Source of the DNA: Alcaligenaceae bacterium CGII-47
GTDB taxonomy: Bacteria; Pseudomonadota; Gammaproteobacteria; Burkholderiales; Burkholderiaceae_B
Assembly (NCBI GenBank): GCA_019166125.1
Contig: JAHTBO010000002.1
Span: forward strand, 250,997-314,996
Direction: 5' to 3'
Length of the DNA stretch: 64,000 bases
Shown: positions 35,665-44,739 of the stretch, one piece after another
How the letters are laid out: each line of letters opens with the position of its first letter
Numbering within the stretch: the stretch's first letter is position 1
Notes under the pieces: generated by a model
Told to the model about the DNA's origin: nothing
The model's database searches: none
The model's input: only the letters and a program-made list of their open reading frames with translations
Translations under genes and position numbers: made by a program

Positions 35665-36612
35665 ATGATGCGCAGCCAAACGACAAGTGTGCGTGCAGGT
35701 TACTTTTTTGCAATGATGCCCCCTTTATTTTGGGCTGGTAATTTCTTTTTGGCCCGCATGGCTGCGGATATCATACCTCCCATCCAAATGTCCTTCTGGC
35801 GCTGGTTGCTGGCATTGATTATTTTGACTTTTTTAACCTTTCCTCGATGGCGTGAACATGCTCCACAGATTAAAAAAGAAGTCCATTTTTTAGCTATATT
35901 GGGAGCTTTGGGGATTACCGCTTTTAATTGTCTGATATACACGGCCTTGCACCATACGACCGTGATCAATGCCTCCATCATCAATACCTTAATGCCGGTA
36001 GTGACCTTTGTGTTGGCACTTTTCATTATTGGCGATCGTTTAGGCCTGAGACAGGCGTTTGGTCTCGGTATTTCCATCACTGGAGCGGCTACGATCATTT
36101 TTCGTGGTCAATTCGATCAGATACTGCAGCTCAGCATCAATAAAGGCGACTTACTGGTTATTTGCGGTGTTTTATGCTGGGCCATGTATACCGTCTTGAT
36201 CAAGTGGCGTCCAACGGCGTTGCCTGCCCTACTGTTTCTGACCGTCGTAGTCGCTCTGGGCGTGCTTTTTCATTTGCCTTTGCTGATCTGGGAAATGACG
36301 ACGGTAGGCGGTTGGGTGGTAAATGAAACGGCCATCGCGACACTCTTATATTTGGCTGTGTTTCCGTCTTTGCTTGCCTACATATGGTGGGGCCGTGCCG
36401 TAGCGATGTTGGGCCCTGGGCGTACAGGAACGTTTATGTACGCCATGCCGATATTCAGCACGGGTTTGGCTGCCCTCTTCTTGCATGAAGCATTGTATAT
36501 TTATCATTTGTTCGGCTTTCTACTCGTGGTGGCAGGCGTTGCATTGGCCACCCGCCCAATGCAAGCTCGGACGACCATAGACGCCAAGCGCATCAGAAAC
36601 AAGACACTTTAG
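35665..36612 (+). CDS. EamA/DMT family transporter, 3' end possibly chimeric
   Basis: A 315-residue ten-helix membrane protein of the drug/metabolite transporter superfamily, with the two EamA halves (FWAGNFFLAR near residue 23 and the second repeat near 160-295). It lies 43 bp after the dihydrodiol dehydrogenase and may export or exchange a pathway compound. The last few codons (RIRNKTL) and the stop fall inside the leftover 5' end of a DsbA-family gene (36593-36643), read on the other strand. The natural C-terminal tail was therefore probably replaced when that junction formed; the membrane core is complete. Confidence 0.88.
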   Translation: MMRSQTTSVRAGYFFAMMPPLFWAGNFFLARMAADIIPPIQMSFWRWLLALIILTFLTFPRWREHAPQIKKEVHFLAILGALGITAFNCLIYTALHHTTVINASIINTLMPVVTFVLALFIIGDRLGLRQAFGLGISITGAATIIFRGQFDQILQLSINKGDLLVICGVLCWAMYTVLIKWRPTALPALLFLTVVVALGVLFHLPLLIWEMTTVGGWVVNETAIATLLYLAVFPSLLAYIWWGRAVAMLGPGRTGTFMYAMPIFSTGLAALFLHEALYIYHLFGFLLVVAGVALATRPMQARTTIDAKRIRNKTL

Positions 36613-36643
36613 AGACAAGATAGATCTTGATCTGTGTAGCCAT
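36593..36643 (-). pseudogene. Truncated 5' end of a DsbA/FrnE-family gene
   Basis: Read on the minus strand from the ATG at 36643, this encodes MATQIKIYLVSKVSCF and then a stop. It clearly matches the start of the intact gene at 27196 (MTARIKIDFVSDVSCPWC). The reading frame is lost right at the first active-site Cys. The leader upstream is also similar, so this is a remnant of a homologous gene rather than chance. Confidence 0.75.
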
Positions 36644-36666
36644 GTTCCTCTGGTGTGAATGGATTA
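36599..36666. repeat. 68-bp direct repeat, right copy
   Basis: This is the right copy of the repeat that starts at 27152, in the same orientation and with 57 of 68 identical bases. It spans the truncated gene start and its leader. The rest of the 217-bp gap before the amidase stop (36667-36829) shows no gene or clear signal. Confidence 0.85.
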
Positions 36667-36829
36667 GTGATGGAATGGGCACCCCCTTCTGTAATGGCAT
36701 CAACGCGCCAAAGCAACCGCAATTTGACCAAGATTTGAATCTAGAGGAGCCGGACCTTACAGATTACAGCTATTAGCATCGGCTTGGCAAAACCCAGCCT
36801 CAGGCATTGGCTATCCGACCTTGTCGCAA

Positions 36830-38245
36830 TCAAGCCATCAAGCTCGATAAATCCGGAGTCAGCAGATGCCAATCTGTAGCCTGTTGAAAGGCACAACCTA
36901 TACGGATCAAAGTGGACTCGTCGAAGCGTTTGGCGATGCATTGCACGCCAATCGGCAAGCTGTCCCTGGACATGCCAGCAGGCAAGGTCAGCGCGCAGGC
37001 ACCCAGATAATTGACAGCGCGTGTGAAGGTCGATAGCGGTGTCGCCGCCTCGTCGACCTCGTCGAGTCGACAAGCTGCTATAGGCAATGTAGGGGTCAGC
37101 AAACCATCAACATCCGTCATCCAGTCCTGCCAGGCCTCGCAGGACTGGCGATGGTGTACCAGAGCCTGGATGTAGTCCTTGGCACTCACGGCAGCGCCGG
37201 CCAGAACACGGGCGCGGACGGCCGCGCCCACGGCGGCAGTTTCGTCCTGTGCAATATGATCCAGGAGACTCCAAGCCTCGGCGCTGATGATCTGGCCATT
37301 GCGGCGCATCAGGTCGGCAAAGTCAAAAGGAAAGCGCCGCTCTAGAATCGTAGCGCCCAGGCCGCGCAGCACATCCACGGCACGGCGAAACGCTGCCAGC
37401 ACGTCCGGCGCCAGCGGGATAGGGAATTGATCTTGAGCCAGTACAACGACACGCATACCGGACAAATCGCTAGTGCGTGCCAGCGCTGCGCGATAATCCG
37501 CTAACGGCGCCCGGCAAGTTATCTGATCGTGCACATCCTCACCCGCCAGAACCTGGGTCAGGATTGCCGCATCGGCCACCGTACGGGTCATGGGCCCTAT
37601 GGTATCCAGTGTTGCCGACAGCGGAGCAATTCCATAGAGACTAATCAGGCCCTGGGTGGTTTTCAGGCCGGTAATCCCCACCAGAGATGCCGGAATGCGT
37701 ACGGAGCCTCCCGTATCTGAACCGATAGCGGCGGGTGCGAGGCCGGATGCAACGACCACCCCCGACCCACTAGAGGAACCACCCGGGATACGATGCTGCT
37801 CTAGGTCCCACGGATTATGTGGGGTCCCCTGCAGAGGATTGGTGCCCCAGCCGCCAAAGGCGAACTCGACCATATGGGTTTTACCCAGGATCACCATCCC
37901 CGCAGCACGCAACCGATTGACGACTGTCGATGTGACGGTGCTGCGCCGCGAGGCCCATGCTGCCGATCCGCAACTGCTCAGTTGCCCTTCAATCCCGCAC
38001 ACATCCTTGATGGCAATAGGTAAGCCGTCCAACAGCCCAAGTGCATGGCCACTCGCGCGACGTAAATCAGAGGCTTGGGCCTGCTGCATGACGGCAGCCT
38101 CGCACACACCGATATAGGCGTGCAAATGCGTATTGGCGCGCCGAATCCGATCGAGATACAGGCCGGAGAGTTCGACCGCACTGTATTGGCCGCCAGCCAA
38201 TCCGGCAGATAAATCAACAAGGCTGGAAAATGGGTTTATGGTCAT
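36830..38245 (-). CDS. Amidase signature family enzyme
   Basis: A 471-residue amidase-signature hydrolase, a cytoplasmic enzyme that releases ammonia or an amine from an amide. The catalytic Lys is K80 (AIKDV), the cis-Ser cluster is S157-S159 (GGSSSGSG), and the nucleophile is S181 in GSDTGGS. These are intact. The ATG at 38245 was chosen because the upstream extension starts with TTG and has no support. It is downstream of the Liv ABC genes and in the same direction (85-bp gap), so the transporter may import the amide. AtzE-like and GatA-like relatives exist; the substrate is unknown. Confidence 0.88.
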   Translation of the reverse strand: MTINPFSSLVDLSAGLAGGQYSAVELSGLYLDRIRRANTHLHAYIGVCEAAVMQQAQASDLRRASGHALGLLDGLPIAIKDVCGIEGQLSSCGSAAWASRRSTVTSTVVNRLRAAGMVILGKTHMVEFAFGGWGTNPLQGTPHNPWDLEQHRIPGGSSSGSGVVVASGLAPAAIGSDTGGSVRIPASLVGITGLKTTQGLISLYGIAPLSATLDTIGPMTRTVADAAILTQVLAGEDVHDQITCRAPLADYRAALARTSDLSGMRVVVLAQDQFPIPLAPDVLAAFRRAVDVLRGLGATILERRFPFDFADLMRRNGQIISAEAWSLLDHIAQDETAAVGAAVRARVLAGAAVSAKDYIQALVHHRQSCEAWQDWMTDVDGLLTPTLPIAACRLDEVDEAATPLSTFTRAVNYLGACALTLPAGMSRDSLPIGVQCIAKRFDESTLIRIGCAFQQATDWHLLTPDLSSLMA

Positions 38246-38330
38246 CCGTGCAAAACTCTGTCTAAACTGAATCAATACAAAGTACTTTCTTTGGGAACAA
38301 CGGGTCTGCGTTTGCGCGGGCCTGCGATAT

Positions 38331-39053
38331 TCACGACCCGAGGTAAGCTGCCGTCACGGCCTCGTTGTCCATCATTTCCTGCGCAGTGCCAGACAATATC
38401 GTTCGACCACCATCTAGCACATAGGCGCGGTCCGCAACCTCCAGCGCTAAATTGGCATTTTGTTCCACCATCAGAACGCTCGTGCCTTGTTGGTTGAGTT
38501 CAACAATTAGTTCAAAAATCTGTGTCACGATGATGGGAGCCAGGCCCATAGAGGGCTCGTCCAGCAACAATAGCGTGGGTCGTGAGGCCAGAGCGCGACC
38601 AATTGCCAACATTTGCTGCTCGCCTCCCGACAAGGACCCCGCCATCTGGCGCCTGCGCTCTTTTAGCACTGGAAACAGGGCGTAGATACGCTCGAAGCTC
38701 TCCTGGATTTCCGTCGCGGATGAACGCGAGATCGCACCCAGCTCCAGATTTTCCTCGACTGTGGAATGCGCAAACACACGCCGACCCTCGGGCACCAACG
38801 CAATGCCCCTGCGCACCAGATCATAGGTCGGAACCCCGGCGATATGTTCACCACGATAACGGATATCCCCCGATAAGGGATTCATCAAACCCACAATCGT
38901 TCTAAGCGTGGTGGTCTTGCCTGCGCCATTGGTGCCCAATAAGGCGATCAGTTCGCCCTCGAACACCTTAAAATCCACATCGTGCAAGGCAGGCAAAACG
39001 CCATAACTCACCACCAGGTGTTCAACTTCTAGCAGTACGTTTTCGGATGCCAT
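38331..39053 (-). CDS. livF: Branched-chain amino acid-type ABC transporter ATPase LivF
   Basis: A 240-residue ABC ATPase of the LivF type. Walker A (GTNGAGKTTTLRT) is near residue 37, the signature LSGGEQQMLAIGRAL near 133, and Walker B (LLLLDEPSMGLAP) near 155. An AGGTGA ribosome site lies 7 bases before the ATG at 39053; the start is inside livG. It is one of two ATPases of the HAAT-type importer 38331-42847. Members of this family take up amino acids, amides, urea and aromatic acids, so the name does not fix the ligand. Confidence 0.92.
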   Translation of the reverse strand: MASENVLLEVEHLVVSYGVLPALHDVDFKVFEGELIALLGTNGAGKTTTLRTIVGLMNPLSGDIRYRGEHIAGVPTYDLVRRGIALVPEGRRVFAHSTVEENLELGAISRSSATEIQESFERIYALFPVLKERRRQMAGSLSGGEQQMLAIGRALASRPTLLLLDEPSMGLAPIIVTQIFELIVELNQQGTSVLMVEQNANLALEVADRAYVLDGGRTILSGTAQEMMDNEAVTAAYLGS

Positions 39054-39840
39054 GACTTTCACCTAAATATGCACGGATGACTTCGGGGTTGGCGCGTATA
39101 TCGTCTGGACATCCGCTGGCCACGCGGCGCCCAAAGTTCAATACTGTGATCTGGTCGCAAATCGACATCACCACACGCATTTTGTGTTCGACCAGCATCA
39201 TCGTCAGGCCTTGGCCTCGCATGCGTTGCAGTAGCCCGACGACTCGATCGACTTCAGCGGGATTCATTCCCACCAAGGGCTCATCCAGCAGCAACAAACG
39301 CGGCTTGAGTGCCAGCGCACGGGCAACCTCGATTAGGCGCTGTTCGCCATACGATAGGCTGGTTGCCACGGCACTGTATTTGTCGGCGATTCCGACAAAT
39401 TCCAACAGACCCATGGCCTGCTCCCGCAAACGGTCCTCAACGGCGCGGTTGCGTAGCGTCAATACGTCCAGCAACTTGTAGCCTAGTGTCTGATTAAAGC
39501 CGATCAACACATTTTCCAGAACAGTCAGTCGGCCAAATACCCGGATATTCTGAAAAGTGCGGGCCATGCCGGCACCTGCAATCACATGGGTGGGCCTGCC
39601 AGCAAGTTCACGCTCATCCAGCACGATGCTGCCGCCATCCGGGCGCAACACCCCTGACATAAGATTAATACACGTGGTTTTTCCAGACCCATTGGGTCCG
39701 ATCAGGCCATGTATTTGCCCCTCCGCGACATCCAGATCGACCGCATCGACGGCGGTCAGCCCGCCAAAACGTCGGGTCAGACCACGTACCTGCAACAATT
39801 GAGCAGCGACGATCGCGTTATCCTTCATTGCTGCTGTCAT
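39022..39840 (-). CDS. livG: Branched-chain amino acid-type ABC transporter ATPase LivG
   Basis: A 272-residue ABC ATPase of the LivG type. Walker A (GPNGSGKTTCIN) is near residue 48, the long insertion before the signature is typical of LivG, the signature is LSYGEQRLIEVARAL near 168, and Walker B LLLLDEP near 191. It is translationally coupled at both ends: ATGA overlap with livM and a 32-bp overlap with livF. It pairs with LivF on the cytoplasmic face. Confidence 0.92.
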   Translation of the reverse strand: MTAAMKDNAIVAAQLLQVRGLTRRFGGLTAVDAVDLDVAEGQIHGLIGPNGSGKTTCINLMSGVLRPDGGSIVLDERELAGRPTHVIAGAGMARTFQNIRVFGRLTVLENVLIGFNQTLGYKLLDVLTLRNRAVEDRLREQAMGLLEFVGIADKYSAVATSLSYGEQRLIEVARALALKPRLLLLDEPLVGMNPAEVDRVVGLLQRMRGQGLTMMLVEHKMRVVMSICDQITVLNFGRRVASGCPDDIRANPEVIRAYLGESHGIRKRTARS

Positions 39841-40802
39841 GGCCGGTAACCTCGCCCAACACTTAGATTATTGACTGCCTTGGGGGTGCCTGGAATTAAT
39901 GAAATAAGCCCTCCGGGCAACACGAGCATCAGCACGATCACGACAAAGCCAAATACTAAATAATAATAATCATTCAAAACCCGCAAGGCCTCGGGCAAGA
40001 CATACACAACGAAGGCGCCGACTACGGAGCCCCAGATGCTGCCGATTCCGCCCACCACCACCATGATCAGGATGCGAATCGAAATATCGATCGTAAAACT
40101 CTCCGGGTTGATATAGCGTACATAGTGCGCATACAAACAACCAGCCAGGCCCGCAATCCCCGCCGAAATAACAAACACATGGATCTTGGCAAGCGTGATA
40201 TTCACCCCCATGCAGCCGGCGGCCACCTCGTCATCACGCAACGCACGCAAGGCGCGCCCATATCCAGAACGTACGTAGGCGGCTGCCAACACGCACACTA
40301 CCGTCAGAAAGACTAGGACAAGAAAATAATAGGACAAGTTACTCGTCATGCTCCAGGAGCCAAACCCTGGACGGGCTATACCGGAAATACCGGATACCCC
40401 ATTGGTGATAAATTCCAGATTGATCGCAAGCAGATGCAAAATCAATCCAAACGCAATCGTGATGACAGCCAAAAAATGTCCAGAAAGTTTCATCGCCGGC
40501 ACAGCGAGCAGCAAGCCGCTAAGCGCGGTCACGAAGACAGCGCCGATCAGTGATACCGGGAACGGCATGCCATAACGGGTCGCCAGGATAGCCGAAGTAT
40601 ATGAGCCAATCAAAAAGAATCCCGCATGCCCAAGAGAAATCATGCCCGCATAGCCACTGAGCAGGTTCAGACTAAGCGTGAGCAAGGCAAAAATACCCAC
40701 CATCACTGCGATCTGCAGATGATAGTTGGACAAGAACAGCGGCACCACTATCGCGATCGCGCCAAGCGTCACGACCACCACGGTGAAAATGAGATTTTTC
40801 AT
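39837..40802 (-). CDS. livM: Branched-chain amino acid-type ABC transporter permease LivM
   Basis: A 321-residue permease with about nine or ten membrane helices. The family motif AGMISLGHAGFFLIGSYTSA is near residues 52-71, and GGIGSIWGSVVGAF near 254. It forms the membrane channel with LivH. It lies 9 bp after livH and overlaps livG. Confidence 0.92.
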   Translation of the reverse strand: MKNLIFTVVVVTLGAIAIVVPLFLSNYHLQIAVMVGIFALLTLSLNLLSGYAGMISLGHAGFFLIGSYTSAILATRYGMPFPVSLIGAVFVTALSGLLLAVPAMKLSGHFLAVITIAFGLILHLLAINLEFITNGVSGISGIARPGFGSWSMTSNLSYYFLVLVFLTVVCVLAAAYVRSGYGRALRALRDDEVAAGCMGVNITLAKIHVFVISAGIAGLAGCLYAHYVRYINPESFTIDISIRILIMVVVGGIGSIWGSVVGAFVVYVLPEALRVLNDYYYLVFGFVVIVLMLVLPGGLISLIPGTPKAVNNLSVGRGYRP

Positions 40803-40811
40803 GGCACCTTT

Positions 40812-41669
40812 TTAGCGATGTTTGGGGAACAGCCCTTGCGGGCGAAACAACAGAATGATGATCAGTACGATAAACAGCACCACATCACGGTAATCGCTGG
40901 AAATATAGAACCCCACCAGATTATCCAGCACACCAATCAGCAAGCCGCCAATCAGCGCACCCGGATAACTGCCAAACCCACCCACCACCGCTGCGATAAA
41001 GGATTTGACCAGCAGGGGCAGCCCGACATCGGCCGCCACAAACACTAGCGGCGCCATCAAGACACCGGCAATCCCGGCCAAGGCCGCGCTAATCGCAAAA
41101 CCGGCACCAACCACCCGATCGATGCGAATCCCCATCAGTGCAGCTGTTTCGCGGTCCTGTGCGACAGCTCGTAATGATTTGCCCAATGTCGTGCGCTGGG
41201 ACAACCAGTGCAGCATCAGGGCCAGAACCAAAACCACGGCAATCACAGCCAGCGCTTGTGATGAAACCCTGACATTTAGAAAGCTCAGTGTGCCGCCGCC
41301 GATATAGGCGGGAAAGACCTCTGGCTGGGTTCCCCAGATGAACTTCGCACCATTGGACAGGAATATCTGCAGACCAATCGTCATCATAATGATGGTCAAC
41401 GGATCGGCATCCCTCAATGGCCGAACCAGGCCACGTTCGAACAGATAGCCCAGCACAGCGGTCGCGCAGACCGCCAGCGCGATCGCTAGCCAAATATTCA
41501 GGCCAAACGTCACATGAGCGCTTAAAGCAAGAAACATCGACAGCATGGCAAACTCGCCCTGAGCGAAATTCACCACCGCTGCCGTATTCCACATCATCAC
41601 AAACCCAAGCGCGACCAAACTATAGAGCGCGCCCATCGCGAGGCCGGATATCGAGAGCTGAAGAAACAT
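40812..41669 (-). CDS. livH: Branched-chain amino acid-type ABC transporter permease LivH
   Basis: A 285-residue membrane permease, shorter than LivM as expected. Family motifs are 'GALYSLVALGFVMMWNTAAVVNFAQGEF' (position about 12-40) and FIAAVVGGFGSYPGALIGG near 230. It lies 35 bp after the binding-protein gene and precedes livM, the common order of this operon type. Confidence 0.93.
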   Translation of the reverse strand: MFLQLSISGLAMGALYSLVALGFVMMWNTAAVVNFAQGEFAMLSMFLALSAHVTFGLNIWLAIALAVCATAVLGYLFERGLVRPLRDADPLTIIMMTIGLQIFLSNGAKFIWGTQPEVFPAYIGGGTLSFLNVRVSSQALAVIAVVLVLALMLHWLSQRTTLGKSLRAVAQDRETAALMGIRIDRVVGAGFAISAALAGIAGVLMAPLVFVAADVGLPLLVKSFIAAVVGGFGSYPGALIGGLLIGVLDNLVGFYISSDYRDVVLFIVLIIILLFRPQGLFPKHR

Positions 41670-41704
41670 GATCTATTCCATCACGGCCTGGCCGTAAACA
41701 ACTG

Positions 41705-42847
41705 TCACTTGGTCGCGAAGACAACCTCGGGCTGTATTTTGTCGTCGTAACGGATAATGACCGTATCAGAAATCATATCGCCATTTCTAGCATCAGGATG
41801 ATAGGTACCCTGGACACCCTGCCACTCAGGCATGGCCTTCAATGCAGCCAGAATCTTATGGCGATCTGCTCCGGCCTTGGCAATCGCATCCGCGTAGAGC
41901 TTTGCGCCATCGTAATAAACAATAGAGTGTGGCGAGGGCTTTTTACCGTACCTGGCCTCATAGGCAGCCACAAACTTTTGGGTATGCTCGTCGGACTTGG
42001 ACCAGACCCAGTTTTGAGGGCCGATGACACCGATGGAATCTTCTTTAGCCAGGTTGGTAAAGATGTCATCAGCCGCATTGAAGGCGAAAACACCTTGCCA
42101 CCCAAGTTGACGCAGCTTACGCACCAGCAAGGCCGCCTCAATCTGAGTCCCCCAATTAATCACCACATCGGGATTGGCCTGCACGATACGCGCAGCCGAG
42201 GCAGTTAGGTCGCGATCACCGAAACCATGCGAGACATCGACCACAGGAGTCATCTGATACTTATCCTGCAGGTACTTGATGGCGACATCGCGGCCGCTAC
42301 GGCCCAATTCGATATTGGTCACCGATATGCCAATGCTCTTGGCGTGCAGGGTATTGGCAATATAATCCACCAGCGCGGTCATCCACATCTTGTCGTTGGA
42401 TCGGCCGCGAAAGATGTGTTTATCGCCTTGGGCCGTGACCGCCGCACCAATGGACGAGGTGATCTGTGCCATCCCGGCCTCCTCGCCGACAAACAGCGAC
42501 GGCAGGGTAATGCCCGTGAAATCAGGCCCCATGAACGCCATGACATCATCACTAGAGGCCAGACGACGAATCGCATTCAGGCCAATATCAGGTTTGCCCT
42601 GGTCATCGACGACCTCTAGCGACAACTGATGAGCCTTGCCGTCTGGTGTCTTGACGCCGCCTGCGGCGTTAATTTCATCAATCGCCAGCGTGGCGCCGTT
42701 TCTACAAAATTCGCCATTTTGTGCATTAGGCCCCGTCATTATGCCTACCAGACCCAATTTGATGGACTGAGCGCTGGCACTCGTCGCAAAACCCCCGGTC
42801 AGGCATAAGGCCATACTAAGTAATATGAACGGTCGTAAGAATTTCAT
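41705..42847 (-). CDS. ABC transporter substrate-binding protein (Leu/Ile/Val-binding family)
   Basis: A 380-residue periplasmic binding protein with a signal peptide at 1-26 (MKFLRPFILL..., cleavage near ASAQS) and the mature start IKLGLVGIMTGPNAQNGEF, the family's usual first strand and ligand loop. Relatives of this shape bind amino acids, amides or aromatic acids; the pocket is not diagnostic. It lies between the thiamine-diphosphate enzyme and livH, so it belongs to the same minus-strand operon, and its ligand is probably the substrate of the amidase or of the ThDP enzyme. Confidence 0.9.
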   Translation of the reverse strand: MKFLRPFILLSMALCLTGGFATSASAQSIKLGLVGIMTGPNAQNGEFCRNGATLAIDEINAAGGVKTPDGKAHQLSLEVVDDQGKPDIGLNAIRRLASSDDVMAFMGPDFTGITLPSLFVGEEAGMAQITSSIGAAVTAQGDKHIFRGRSNDKMWMTALVDYIANTLHAKSIGISVTNIELGRSGRDVAIKYLQDKYQMTPVVDVSHGFGDRDLTASAARIVQANPDVVINWGTQIEAALLVRKLRQLGWQGVFAFNAADDIFTNLAKEDSIGVIGPQNWVWSKSDEHTQKFVAAYEARYGKKPSPHSIVYYDGAKLYADAIAKAGADRHKILAALKAMPEWQGVQGTYHPDARNGDMISDTVIIRYDDKIQPEVVFATK

Positions 42848-42896
42848 TTTGCTCCACCTTCGGTAAAATTATTAATTGATACTCAATTCGCGCCGC

Positions 42897-44633
42897 CTAT
42901 ACTGGACGGTCACCTTTTTCCACCTTCAGCGTGCGGCTATCGGCTGCCGGCAACATCTTGGCCGGATCACGCGTCACAACCACATCAATCACTGTTGGCC
43001 GATCACGATTCTGCATCGCGCTGTGATAGGCCTCGGCCAGCTTTTCAGGATCTTCGACCCGTATGCCGCGACACCCCATGGCCTCGGCTATCGCGGCATA
43101 GTTCATTTCCACTAAATCCGAGGACTGGTATTCACCGTACATCGCATGCTGCAACGCCTTCACATACCCCGAGGCTGCGTTATTGACGACGATCAGGATA
43201 AAGTTCGCGCCCACACGTCGGGCGGTTTCTAGTTCCCCTATTGTCATGTTCAGGCCGCCATCCCCAGTCAGACCCACCACCACCTTGTCAGGCGCTGCCA
43301 ACTGGGCGCCCATACATCCGGGCAGACCATAGCCGATTGACGCCAAGCCGCGATCAGCCAGATACGTGCGTCCAGCGCTATGTGTGTCGAACAGTAGGCC
43401 TGTCCAATGCGCGGCAAAGCCCCCATCAGCAATCAAAATACCATCGTCGGGCAGCGCCTTACGCAACTCGCCAATCAGCCGGCCCATGTTGATGGGGACT
43501 TCTGTTGAGGTATAGCGGTCGTGGGCGCCAGCCCGCCAAACCTTTAGGCGCGCGTGCATCTCCTCTATCGCGGCGACACGGTTGGCATGCTCAGATGATC
43601 CCCGAGATGGCTGCTGCGACAAGCCCTCAGCAAGGGCGTGTAGTGTTTCACGCGCATCCCCCCACAAGCCAAGTGAAATAGGGGTGGTGCGGCCGATTTC
43701 CTCGGCGACGCTATCAATTTGAATGATTGGGGTATTGGGTGCGAATAACGCATAGCGTTTAGTAGCGACCTCCCCCAATTTGCAACCAACGACAATGACA
43801 CAATCCGATTCCGTAATCAGGCCATTGGCGACCCGGTCATAACGTCCGAAGATTCCGGCGGACAGCCGATGGTTGCAGGCGATGGCGCCCTTGCCGCTCA
43901 TGGTGTGGGCAACAGGAATTTCGTTTTGCTCGGCAAATGTCTGCAGTGCCTGGGAGGCCCCCGACAAGTGCACGCCCCCCCCAACCAGCAGGATGGGTCG
44001 CCTGGCCTTGGAGATCATCGTCACGGCAAGGTCCATGTCCCGTGCAGCAGGCCGCGTACGCCTCGCCGGGATGTGGGTCGTTGCCACGTCGATATAGAAA
44101 TCGGCCTCGTCAAAGGCGTACTCGGCATGGGTAATGTCCTCGGGAATATCAATGACGACTGGGCCCGGCCGACCCGAGGTCGCCACCGCATAGGCGCGAC
44201 GCACGAGTTCAGGGATGCGCTGAACCAATTCCACCCGTAGGATGTCCTTCACGGCCGGACGCAAAATATCCAGTTGGTGACACTCCTGTGTCATGTTTTT
44301 CCACGAGTGTGCGCGATGCGTATTCCCTGTAATCGCAATCAGGGGCACACCCGCGTTCAATGACTCGACCAGGGCCGTGACCAGGTTCGTCGCACCGGGA
44401 CCTAGCGTGGCGTCGCACAGCCCCGGTTTGCCCGAGACGCGTGCATACGCATCCGCAGCAAACGCGCCGCAACGTTCATCATTGATCAGGTAATGCGCCA
44501 GCCCCTCGGCGCGCATGCCTTCGTAAAAAGGCAGCAACTGAAAGCCACCCATGCCGAAACAGGGTGAAGGGCTTGCTAGCCCAAGCATCTTTGCCAACGC
44601 CCGTCCGCCACTGATCAACGTTTTCTGTGTCAT
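42897..44633 (-). CDS. Thiamine diphosphate-dependent enzyme, acetolactate synthase-like
   Basis: A 578-residue three-domain ThDP enzyme. The catalytic Glu is E53 (NDERCGAFAADAYA region), the middle domain has GSGAxxA-like VVGCKLGE near 281, and the cofactor motif runs from GDGG (457-460) to NN (484-485). Length and layout match acetolactate synthase large subunits and the related 2-oxoacid decarboxylases, glyoxylate carboligases and sulfoacetaldehyde acetyltransferases. There is no small regulatory subunit nearby, and the context (importer, amidase, aldolase, IclR) is catabolic, so true acetolactate synthesis is unlikely. The substrate is unknown. It heads the minus-strand operon, divergent from the IclR gene. 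Confidence 0.85.
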   Translation of the reverse strand: MTQKTLISGGRALAKMLGLASPSPCFGMGGFQLLPFYEGMRAEGLAHYLINDERCGAFAADAYARVSGKPGLCDATLGPGATNLVTALVESLNAGVPLIAITGNTHRAHSWKNMTQECHQLDILRPAVKDILRVELVQRIPELVRRAYAVATSGRPGPVVIDIPEDITHAEYAFDEADFYIDVATTHIPARRTRPAARDMDLAVTMISKARRPILLVGGGVHLSGASQALQTFAEQNEIPVAHTMSGKGAIACNHRLSAGIFGRYDRVANGLITESDCVIVVGCKLGEVATKRYALFAPNTPIIQIDSVAEEIGRTTPISLGLWGDARETLHALAEGLSQQPSRGSSEHANRVAAIEEMHARLKVWRAGAHDRYTSTEVPINMGRLIGELRKALPDDGILIADGGFAAHWTGLLFDTHSAGRTYLADRGLASIGYGLPGCMGAQLAAPDKVVVGLTGDGGLNMTIGELETARRVGANFILIVVNNAASGYVKALQHAMYGEYQSSDLVEMNYAAIAEAMGCRGIRVEDPEKLAEAYHSAMQNRDRPTVIDVVVTRDPAKMLPAADSRTLKVEKGDRPV

Positions 44634-44651
44634 TTCATAGCCTAGTCAAAT

Positions 44652-44670
44652 ATTAAATCCCATTTAATGG
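44652..44670. promoter_or_regulatory. Nested palindromes in divergent promoter, candidate IclR operator
   Basis: The 106-bp gap between the ThDP-enzyme and IclR genes contains ATTAAAT-CCC-ATTTAAT (44652-44668), a perfect inverted repeat. Overlapping it is CCATT-T-AATGG (44660-44670), which resembles the short palindromes bound by IclR-family proteins. Autoregulation and control of both operons are inferred. Confidence 0.5.
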
Positions 44671-44739
44671 AACTTTAATCCTAGTTAGTGGTACAATTTT
44701 CATCAGTATATTCATTTCTAAGGCAAAAAGGCAAGGCAT

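Noticed and set aside
42897-44633. Naming this gene ilvB (acetolactate synthase)
   Set aside because: No small subunit and a catabolic operon; the superfamily is too broad for that call.
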